A stretch of DNA of 50,814 nt, from NCBI RefSeq assembly GCF_001938945.1, contig NZ_MKIO01000034.1, forward strand, positions 3,459 through 54,272, read 5' to 3'. Under the pieces are notes generated by a model, which was given only the letters and a program-made list of their open reading frames with translations, had not been told where the DNA came from and searched no databases. A program made the position numbers and the translations under genes. Shown in pieces: positions 44,546-50,814 of this stretch. How positions within the stretch are numbered: the first letter of the stretch is position 1; the number at the start of each line of letters is the position of its first letter. Origin of the DNA: Xaviernesmea rhizosphaerae (GTDB lineage Bacteria; Pseudomonadota; Alphaproteobacteria; Rhizobiales; Rhizobiaceae).

Positions 44546-45229
44546 TTGACCATAGGCTTCAGGGTTCGACGCAGAGACAGGGTCATCGATCAGCAGTGGA
44601 TCGAAAAGTTCAGGGCGTTGCCGGTCGCAAACATCAGCGACAGCATGCACCGCATGTATGCCGGGGGCGCCCAGCTTCGCCCCATGCATCGCGAAGGCAA
44701 GCTCGTCGGGCGCGCGCTGACGGTGAAGGCGCCGCCTGGCGATAATCTCATGCTTCACAAGGCGATGGACATGGCGGTCGATGGCGACGTGATCGTCATG
44801 GATGCGGGCGGCGACGTCACCCACGCCCTGATGGGCGAAATGATGCTCGATTACGGGCATCGCCGTGGCATTGTCGGTTTCGTTCTGAACGGCGCGATCC
44901 GCGATGCGGATGCGTTTCTCGAAATGAACGTTCCGGCCTATGCCGTCGGCATCACCCACCGTGGACCCTTCAAGAACGGCCCGGGAGAAATCAACACGCC
45001 GGTCGCCATCGGAGGCATGGTGGTGATGCCGGGCGATCTGATCGTCGGCGACGCGGACGGCGTTGTTGTCGTGCCAATCGACGATGTCGCCGAGGTCTAT
45101 GACAGAACGCTCGCCAAGTCTGCGGCCGAGCAGAAGCAGATCGAGGCCATCAAGGCCGGCACACACAAGCCGACATGGTTCAATGACGCGCTCGCCAAGG
45201 GCGGGTGCGAGCTGCCCTCTACCATTTGA
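44546..45229 (+). CDS. RraA-like protein, probable 4-hydroxy-4-methyl-2-oxoglutarate aldolase
   Basis: The 227-residue protein has LPVANISDSMHRMYAGGAQL, DGDVIVMDAGGD, IVGFVLNGAIRDADAFLEM (the Arg-Asp pair that binds the metal) and GDLIVGDADGVVVVPIDD. The fold is shared by RraA (RNase E inhibitor) and the HMG/oxaloacetate aldolases. In a catabolic operon with a dehydrogenase and a carboxylate transporter, the aldolase role is much more likely. The TTG start at 44546 has GAGGAGG six bases before it. It lies 34 bases after the dehydrogenase. Confidence 0.85.
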   Translation: MTIGFRVRRRDRVIDQQWIEKFRALPVANISDSMHRMYAGGAQLRPMHREGKLVGRALTVKAPPGDNLMLHKAMDMAVDGDVIVMDAGGDVTHALMGEMMLDYGHRRGIVGFVLNGAIRDADAFLEMNVPAYAVGITHRGPFKNGPGEINTPVAIGGMVVMPGDLIVGDADGVVVVPIDDVAEVYDRTLAKSAAEQKQIEAIKAGTHKPTWFNDALAKGGCELPSTI

Positions 45230-45339
45230 TCTCCATCGTCGGCTCTTCGGGAGGAGGAGCCGGCCCCGGGCAGCGAGCATACCAAGCCTGCCGTCCATCA
45301 CGAACACGCAATCGATTGAGCGATCCTTGGGAGGACGAA

Positions 45340-46296
45340 ATGAACCAGTTGATCCGCAATACCGCACTGGCGACGGTGCTTTTTCTGGGAGCCGGTGCGG
45401 CCCATGCCGAATGGCCCGCCGACCGCCCGATCGAGTTCATTGTCGCATATGCTCCCGGCGGCGGGACGGATGTGATGAATCGAACCCTTGCCCCGTACAT
45501 TGAAAAAGAGCTGGGCGCGAAAATCACCATTTTGAATCGCCCGGGGGCTTCCGGTGAGATCGCTTACACAGCGATGACCCAGGCTCGCCCGGATGGCTAC
45601 ACCGTCTCGTCGCTGAACACGCCGGGCTACCTGACCATGCAGATGGACCGCAAGGTCCGGTTCGATCCAAAGAAGCTCTGCCTCGTCGCACGCGTGGTCG
45701 AAGACCCCGGCTCCTTCATCGTCCAGGCCAGCTCCAAGTTCAACACGCTGAAAGATCTCGTCGCCTATGCCAAGGAAAACCCTGGCGCCGTGACCGTCGG
45801 CACCACGGGCCTGGGAACCGATGAGCACCTTGCCATGCTGCAGCTGGAAAAGGCTGCAGGCATCGACCTGACCGCGGTGACGTTCAACGGGGCGAACGAG
45901 GCGCGCACCGCGCTTCTCGGCGGACATGTCGACACGATCGGCATCAATGTCGGCGAGTTCGTCGGCAACGACCACTCCGCGTTCAAGAATCTCGGCCAGT
46001 TCGCCGAAGAGCGGGCCTCCATCGCGCCCGATCTCCCGACCGCCAAGGAGCAGGGCCTGGAAGTGCTGATGAGCTCCGAGCGCGGCATCGCCATGAGCTG
46101 CGACGTGCCCGAGGAGATCCGCAACAGGTTCTCGAGCGCGGTCGAAAAGGCGCTCGAAAATCCAGAATTTCAGGCAAAGGCGAAGCAGATGTCGCTTGCG
46201 ATTTCCTATCGCTCCGCCGAGGCCTGGAACAAGGAACTGCCTGTGCGCGCGGAACGCCTTGGCGCGATCTGGAAACTGGCCAAGGAACAGAAGTGA
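45340..46296 (+). CDS. Tripartite tricarboxylate transporter, substrate-binding protein (TctC family)
   Basis: The 318-residue protein has a signal peptide (NTALATVLFLGAGAAHA, cut before EWPADRP) and the TctC/Bug pattern: PIEFIVAYAPGGGTDVMNRT, ILNRPGASGEIAYTAMTQA and GAVTVGTTGLGTDEHLAML. It binds a carboxylic acid in the periplasm and delivers it to TctAB. GGGAGGACGAA gives a strong ribosome site for the ATG at 45340. The tctB ATG shares one base with its stop. The neighbours suggest a hydroxy- or branched dicarboxylate, which cannot be fixed from sequence. Confidence 0.9.
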   Translation: MNQLIRNTALATVLFLGAGAAHAEWPADRPIEFIVAYAPGGGTDVMNRTLAPYIEKELGAKITILNRPGASGEIAYTAMTQARPDGYTVSSLNTPGYLTMQMDRKVRFDPKKLCLVARVVEDPGSFIVQASSKFNTLKDLVAYAKENPGAVTVGTTGLGTDEHLAMLQLEKAAGIDLTAVTFNGANEARTALLGGHVDTIGINVGEFVGNDHSAFKNLGQFAEERASIAPDLPTAKEQGLEVLMSSERGIAMSCDVPEEIRNRFSSAVEKALENPEFQAKAKQMSLAISYRSAEAWNKELPVRAERLGAIWKLAKEQK

Positions 46297-46760
46297 TGGC
46301 GTCACCCAACAAGGCTGGAGGAACCGGTGATCGGCCGGACCTCTTCACCGCCGCGCTCTTTATCGGTTTCGGCGCGCTCGGCCTCTGGGCCGGGCGCGAC
46401 CTGACCCTCGGCACGGCATCCGCCATGGGCCCGGGCTACCTTCCAAGAATCGTGTCCTGGCTCCTGATCATCATCGGCGCGGCGATCGGCGGGTTCGGCG
46501 CTGTCCGGGCCCGCGTGGACATCGCCAGGCCGAAGCTCTGGCCGCTGGCGATCATCCTGGCGGCCGTCATCGGCTTCGCCTTCATCGCGGAGTTCTTCGG
46601 TTTCGTTGCGGCCTCTGTCTGGCTGCTTCTCGTCGGCAGCCTCGCTGACCGGGATTCCCGGCTTCGCGAGGTGATCCTGCTGACCGCCGGGCTCACGACC
46701 TTTGGCGCTCTGGTCTTCATCATCGGCCTCGGGGTCCAGATGCCCATCTGGCCGTTCTGA
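46296..46760 (+). CDS. Tripartite tricarboxylate transporter, small membrane subunit (TctB family)
   Basis: The 154-residue protein has four hydrophobic helices (FTAALFIGFGALGLWAG, IVSWLLIIIGAAIGGFGA, LWPLAIILAAVIGFAFI, and a C-terminal one) and the TctB landmark MGPGYLPRIVSWLL. The ATG at 46296 overlaps the tctC stop (TGATG), and an AAGGAA site lies in tctC. It is the poorly conserved partner of the large permease that follows 11 bases later. Confidence 0.9.
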   Translation: MASPNKAGGTGDRPDLFTAALFIGFGALGLWAGRDLTLGTASAMGPGYLPRIVSWLLIIIGAAIGGFGAVRARVDIARPKLWPLAIILAAVIGFAFIAEFFGFVAASVWLLLVGSLADRDSRLREVILLTAGLTTFGALVFIIGLGVQMPIWPF

Positions 46761-46771
46761 GGAGGGAAACC

Positions 46772-48280
46772 ATGAATTTCGTCGATCTTCTCATGCTGGG
46801 CTTCAGCGAAGCCCTGACGCCGACCAACCTCGGCTTCTGCCTGCTCGGCGCTCTCCTGGGCACGCTGATCGGGGTGCTGCCGGGGATCGGGCCCACGGCA
46901 ACGATCGCCGTTCTGCTGCCGATCACCTTCTACCTTCCGCCCCTTGCCGGGTTGATCATGCTGGCCGGCATCTATTACGGCGCACAATATGGTGGATCGA
47001 CAACGGCGATCCTGGTCAATCTTCCAGGGGAGGCGTCGTCGGTCGTCACCGCTGTCGATGGCTACAAGATGGCGCAGCAGGGGCGCGCCGGCTCGGCGCT
47101 GGCTGTCGCAGCGCTCGGCTCCTTCTTCGCCGGAACGGTTGCGACCTTCGGCATTGCGATCGCCGGCCCCACGCTCTCGTCCTTCGCTCTGTCTTTCGGA
47201 CCGGCGGAATATGTGTCGCTGATGCTGTTCGGTCTGCTTGCCGCGACGATCCTCGCGCGCGGGCCGGTCCTGAAGGCGATCGGCATGATCCTTCTCGGCC
47301 TGCTGCTCGGCATGGTCGGGATCGATGCCAGCTCCGGCGAAGAACGCCTGACCTTCGGCGCCGTTGAACTGTTCGACGGGATCGACTTCGTCGTGATCGC
47401 GATCGGGCTGTTCGGCTTTGCGGAGATCATCGAAAATCTGGAAAATGTCGAGGCGCGCGGCATTCTGGTCAGCAAGCTCAGCCGGCTGTGGCCGACGCGG
47501 GAAGACTTCCGGCGCGCATGGCCGGCCGTGCTGCGGGGAACCGGTGTCGGCACGCTCCTTGGCGTGCTTCCGGGCGGCGGCGCGACGCTCGCCTCCTTCT
47601 GCGCCTATTCGGTTGAGAAAAAGGTATCGAAGCGTCCCCAGGAATTTGGCGACGGGGCCGTTGAAGGGGTCGCCGGACCGGAAGCGGCCAACAATGCGGG
47701 CGCGCAATCGTCGTTCATCCCGCTGCTGACGCTCGGCATTCCGTCGAACAACATGATGGCGATGATGCTGAGCGCCTTCATCATTCACGGGATCACCCCG
47801 GGGCCGACGGTTCTGGCAACCCAGCCGGAAATCTTCTGGGGTCTCGTTGCCAGCATGTGGATCGGCAACCTGATGCTCGTGGTGATCAACCTGCCGCTGA
47901 TCGGGGTCTGGGTGAAACTGCTGACGGTCCCTTATCGTCTGCTGTATCCGGCGATCCTTCTGTTCTGCTGTGTCGGTGTCTACAGCATCAACAACCGCAT
48001 CTTCGACGTGGCCCTGGCTGCCGGCTTCGGATTGCTCGGCTATGCCTTCCGCAAGGCGAAGTGCGAGCCCGGTCCCCTGCTTCTGGGCTTCGTCCTGGGG
48101 CCGCTGCTGGAAACCAACATCCGCCGCGCGCTGACGATCTCGCACGGGAACCCGAGCGTCTTCGTGGAACGGCCGATCAGCCTCGTGCTGCTGATCGCGA
48201 CGGCGGGCGTGCTGCTCCTGATGATCCTGCCCTCCTTCCGCAAAACCCGCGAAGAAGCCTTCCAGGAAGAGGAAGCCTGA
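46772..48280 (+). CDS. Tripartite tricarboxylate transporter, large permease (TctA family)
   Basis: The 502-residue protein has the TctA signature in its first part ([40 protein letters not shown]) and its repeat in the second ([40 protein letters not shown]). The two halves are inverted repeats of the transport core, about 12 helices in all. GGAGGGAAACC precedes the ATG. It drives uptake with an ion gradient together with TctB and TctC and ends the operon. Confidence 0.93.
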   Translation: MNFVDLLMLGFSEALTPTNLGFCLLGALLGTLIGVLPGIGPTATIAVLLPITFYLPPLAGLIMLAGIYYGAQYGGSTTAILVNLPGEASSVVTAVDGYKMAQQGRAGSALAVAALGSFFAGTVATFGIAIAGPTLSSFALSFGPAEYVSLMLFGLLAATILARGPVLKAIGMILLGLLLGMVGIDASSGEERLTFGAVELFDGIDFVVIAIGLFGFAEIIENLENVEARGILVSKLSRLWPTREDFRRAWPAVLRGTGVGTLLGVLPGGGATLASFCAYSVEKKVSKRPQEFGDGAVEGVAGPEAANNAGAQSSFIPLLTLGIPSNNMMAMMLSAFIIHGITPGPTVLATQPEIFWGLVASMWIGNLMLVVINLPLIGVWVKLLTVPYRLLYPAILLFCCVGVYSINNRIFDVALAAGFGLLGYAFRKAKCEPGPLLLGFVLGPLLETNIRRALTISHGNPSVFVERPISLVLLIATAGVLLLMILPSFRKTREEAFQEEEA

Positions 48281-48344
48281 GGCCGATCAACGGTCAGCGG
48301 CCGCCTGACTGCAGTCGCTGTTTGTTCTTGAGAGCCAGCGTGCC

Positions 48345-48560
48345 AGTGGACCTCTGTCTGCTGGCACGTTTTGCGGATGGCCATGCTGGTCGTCTGCGTG
48401 CCGTTATCCGAGACGATCCTCCTCGGTTTTCCCCTCTTTGCGATGACGCTACCCAGTTCGCGGGAAAGCCGAGCGCGCGAAGAGGATGTGTCTGCGACCA
48501 GGCGCGCAGGCATTCGCGCCTGTTTTCTTCACGGCGAGGTGGGTAACCGGCGCAAAAGGC
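48345..48560 (-). pseudogene. IS3-family OrfB transposase remnant
   Basis: Minus-strand reading gives LSRELGSVIAKRGKPRRIVS and DNGTQTTSMAIRKT, the second Asp block of the IS3/IS407-type integrase core, followed by VHWH. Upstream pieces (RRECLRA and VADTS) of the same domain lie in two frames, so at least one frameshift is present. The first Asp and final Glu regions are missing. It marks a former insertion beyond the Tct operon. Confidence 0.65.
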
Positions 48561-49080
48561 AGTCGAGAAGATTTGCGGATCATCACAACAGGCAAGCCCG
48601 ACGCGAAATGCGCCCACGCCGTGCGATCTGTGGAATGTACAACCTTGTCAGGGGGGTCGGGACGGCTGTGTCACGCACGAGGCGTAAAACCGGCGCCTGA
48701 CCGGAAGGACCAAGGGGGGCGCGCTGAGATGCCTTGCCGGAGTGCCCGACCAAGGCGGCTTGATCGTTCCGATTGCACTTTCGGAGGATTGTCTCGGATT
48801 GCGCAACCTGGACTGCTCGATCTTGAGCGATAAATCTAAACTGCGCCGCCGCCGCCGCCGCCTTAAAGTTTTCGGTATGAGGCCAGCCGTGTTGTCAAGA
48901 GGAGCCGGGTCATCAGTTCTACAAGGATGCGTAATAAATTATAAAGGGCCAAATATTATGGTCTGTCCCGGGGAAAGTTGCATGCCTTTATTACGTGCCT
49001 CAATGACTTGAGTGCTGTGACATCAAGGGCTGTTGCCGACGATCCTGTATTTTGGATTGACAGGCCGAAGGAGTCAGTCG
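48561..49080. other. Gene-free stretch before the chemotaxis receptor
   Basis: No frame here can be supported. A CCG-type trinucleotide run lies at 48842-48863. An AT-rich stretch (48930-48960, with AATAAATTATAAAG) follows and could contain the promoter of the receptor gene. AAGGAG at 49068-49073 is the receptor's SD. Confidence 0.4.
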
Positions 49081-50814
49081 GTGTTTGGATCATCTCAGGT
49101 CACGCGGTCGCAGCTTGCATCGATGGAGGTCATCACGGCCAATGTGATGATTGCCGACGAAAAGCTGAATATTCTCTACCTGAATGCGGCCGCCCGCGAG
49201 CTGATGAAGGAAGCGGAAGGCGAGCTGAAAAAGGAATTGCCGCGCTTCGACAGCAAGGCGCTGATCGGCGCCAACATCGATATCTTTCACAAGAACCCGT
49301 CGCACCAGCGCAATATGCTGGCGGCCCTGACGCAGCAGCACCGCACAACCATCAATGTCGGCCCGCGCGTGTTCGACCTGATCGTCACGCCGCTGCGCAA
49401 GAACGGCAAGACGACGGGCTATGTGGTCGAATGGGCCAATTCCAAGGAGCGTCTGCAGAATCTCGACTATCGCAACCAGATGGACGCGATCGGCCGCGTG
49501 CAGGCGATCATCGAATTCCTGCCGACCGGCGAGATCGTCACCGCCAACCAGAATTTCCTCGACCTGCTCGGCTATCGTCTGGACGAGATCAAGGGCCGTC
49601 CACACAGCATGCTGGTGGATCAGGTCTATGCCGGCTCTCCCGAATACCAGCAGTTCTGGTCGGCGCTGCGCGCCGGGCGCTTCCAGGCGGCGGAATTCAC
49701 CCGCTTCGGCAAGGGCGGCAAGCGCGTCATCATCAATGCCTCCTACAATCCGATCCTCGACGAGAAGGGGCGCGTCGCCAAGATCGTCAAGTTCGCCACG
49801 GATGTCAGCGAGCGCGTCCATGCAGTGCAGACCATCGGCGGCGCCCTGTCGGAACTGGCCCAGGGCAATCTGACGGTCTCGCTCGACCGGCCGTTCGGCG
49901 CGGAGTTCGAGTCGCTGCGCAACAATATGAACAATGCCGTGCGCGAGCTGAGCCAGACGCTCGCCTCCGTCGCCCAGTCGACCGGCGAGATCGACACCGG
50001 CACCCGCGAAATCAGCCATGGTGCGCAGGACCTTTCCAAGCGCACCGAGCAGCAGGCCGCCGCACTCGAGGAAACCGCTGCCGCGCTGGACGAGATCACT
50101 GCCAATGTCTCCAACTCCTCCAAGCGCGCCGAGGAAGCGCGCCATGCTTCGGAGCAGGCCGACAACAGCGCCCGTCGCTCCGGCCAGATCGTCTCCGACG
50201 CGGTGAGCGCCATGGCCCGGATCGAGACCTCCTCGCAGCAGATTTCCAACATCATCGGCGTGATCGACGAGATCGCCTTCCAGACCAACCTGCTGGCGCT
50301 CAATGCCGGCGTCGAGGCCGCGCGTGCGGGTGAGGCGGGCAAGGGCTTCGCGGTCGTCGCCCAGGAAGTGCGCGAACTGGCGCAGCGCTCGGCGCAGGCC
50401 GCCAAGGAGATCAAGGAACTGATCCGCAACTCCTCGGACGAGGTGCGCAGCGGCGTCAAGCTGGTCAGCGAGACCGGCGATGCGCTGAAGCTGATCCAGG
50501 AGAACATCGTCACGGTCAACGACCATATGAACGCCATCGCCAACTCCGCGCGCGAGCAGGCGACGGGTCTGGCCGAGGTCAATTCGGCCGTCAACCAGAT
50601 GGACCAGGTCACGCAGCAGAATGCGGCCATGGTCGAGGAAACCAATGCCGCCAGCGCCACGCTGGCGCAGGAAACCGAACGGCTGCGCCAGCTGATCAGC
50701 CGCTTCCAGCTCGATCAGCCCAGCACGCGGCGCAACGAGCCCGCGCGCGCCCGCCCGGTCGCCGCCGCACCCGCCCATGCGCCTGCCGCCCCTCGTGCGC
50801 CGGCCGCGCCCCGT
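49081..50814 (+). CDS. Methyl-accepting chemotaxis protein with PAS domains (partial)
   Basis: The frame starts with GTG at 49081 (AAGGAG seven bases upstream) and stays open to the window end, 578 codons. Two PAS domains (about residues 12-115 and 130-240, with [19 protein letters not shown]) are followed by a HAMP-like segment ([16 protein letters not shown]) and a long coiled-coil signalling domain. Its tip reads [20 protein letters not shown] then [18 protein letters not shown]. There is no transmembrane segment, so it is a soluble receptor that senses an internal signal, perhaps redox or energy state. The tip binds CheA and CheW. The Pro/Ala-rich end is cut by the window border. Confidence 0.92.
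   Translation, partial: MFGSSQVTRSQLASMEVITANVMIADEKLNILYLNAAARELMKEAEGELKKELPRFDSKALIGANIDIFHKNPSHQRNMLAALTQQHRTTINVGPRVFDLIVTPLRKNGKTTGYVVEWANSKERLQNLDYRNQMDAIGRVQAIIEFLPTGEIVTANQNFLDLLGYRLDEIKGRPHSMLVDQVYAGSPEYQQFWSALRAGRFQAAEFTRFGKGGKRVIINASYNPILDEKGRVAKIVKFATDVSERVHAVQTIGGALSELAQGNLTVSLDRPFGAEFESLRNNMNNAVRELSQTLASVAQSTGEIDTGTREISHGAQDLSKRTEQQAAALEETAAALDEITANVSNSSKRAEEARHASEQADNSARRSGQIVSDAVSAMARIETSSQQISNIIGVIDEIAFQTNLLALNAGVEAARAGEAGKGFAVVAQEVRELAQRSAQAAKEIKELIRNSSDEVRSGVKLVSETGDALKLIQENIVTVNDHMNAIANSAREQATGLAEVNSAVNQMDQVTQQNAAMVEETNAASATLAQETERLRQLISRFQLDQPSTRRNEPARARPVAAAPAHAPAAPRAPAAPR

Noticed and set aside
46436..48145. Minus-strand frame of 569 codons over tctB and tctA
   Set aside because: It is antisense to two conserved transporter genes and has no recognisable motif.
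48293..48312. Hairpin GTCAG/CTGAC after tctA as a terminator
   Set aside because: There is no T-run after the stem and the arms are short.
49090..50778. Minus-strand frame of 562 codons opposite the chemoreceptor
   Set aside because: The plus frame has clear PAS and MCP domains, and the minus frame has only low-complexity residues.

Overview
The window is GC-rich DNA with codon use, gene families and mobile-element relics typical of an alphaproteobacterium, most likely of the Rhizobiales. The signs are an acetone carboxylase operon, many LysR regulators, a DUF736 gene as found on rhizobial conjugative elements, a tripartite tricarboxylate (Tct) transporter and a soluble PAS-type chemotaxis receptor. 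No rRNA, tRNA or CRISPR array was seen.

Region 1 (380-9006, + strand) is an acetone-use locus. An AraC-type regulator precedes the three acetone carboxylase subunits (acxABC), a short-chain dehydrogenase and an AMP-forming acyl-CoA ligase. The likely flow is acetone plus bicarbonate to acetoacetate, then activation to the CoA ester.

Region 2 (9045-16838) is a decayed mobile and defence patch. It holds a serine recombinase broken by an amber codon and a frameshift, an intact VapC-type toxin-antitoxin pair, a SIR2-like defence gene with three lesions, small genes of conjugative-element type including DUF736, and an IS5-family transposase.

Region 3 (16888-34895) is unusually dense in regulators. 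Eight LysR genes or remnants, one TetR and one AraC are mixed with three complete MFS efflux pumps, a truncated fourth pump, YciI, EthD, SDR and azoreductase genes. Four of the LysR copies are paralogues of one another in different stages of decay. Several divergent promoter regions carry clear dyad operators.

Region 4 (35116-41032) is a divergent AraC regulator and a tight operon of a molybdopterin oxidoreductase, a ferredoxin, a ferredoxin-NADP reductase-like flavoprotein and MoaA: an enzyme with its own electron chain and cofactor-synthesis gene. Region 5 (41214-48280) has small hypotheticals, a LysR gene that appears to start at CTG, and a divergent operon of a 2-hydroxyacid dehydrogenase, an RraA-like aldolase and a TctCBA transporter. 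An IS3-family remnant and a partial chemotaxis receptor close the window.

The most unusual signal is a structured repeat present twice, near 23-153 and 32882-33028. A nearly invariant box of about 36 bases sits beside long hairpins whose sequences differ between copies but whose pairing is kept. All six stem mismatches I found are of the kind that become G-U wobbles in a minus-strand transcript, which suggests an undescribed structured RNA.
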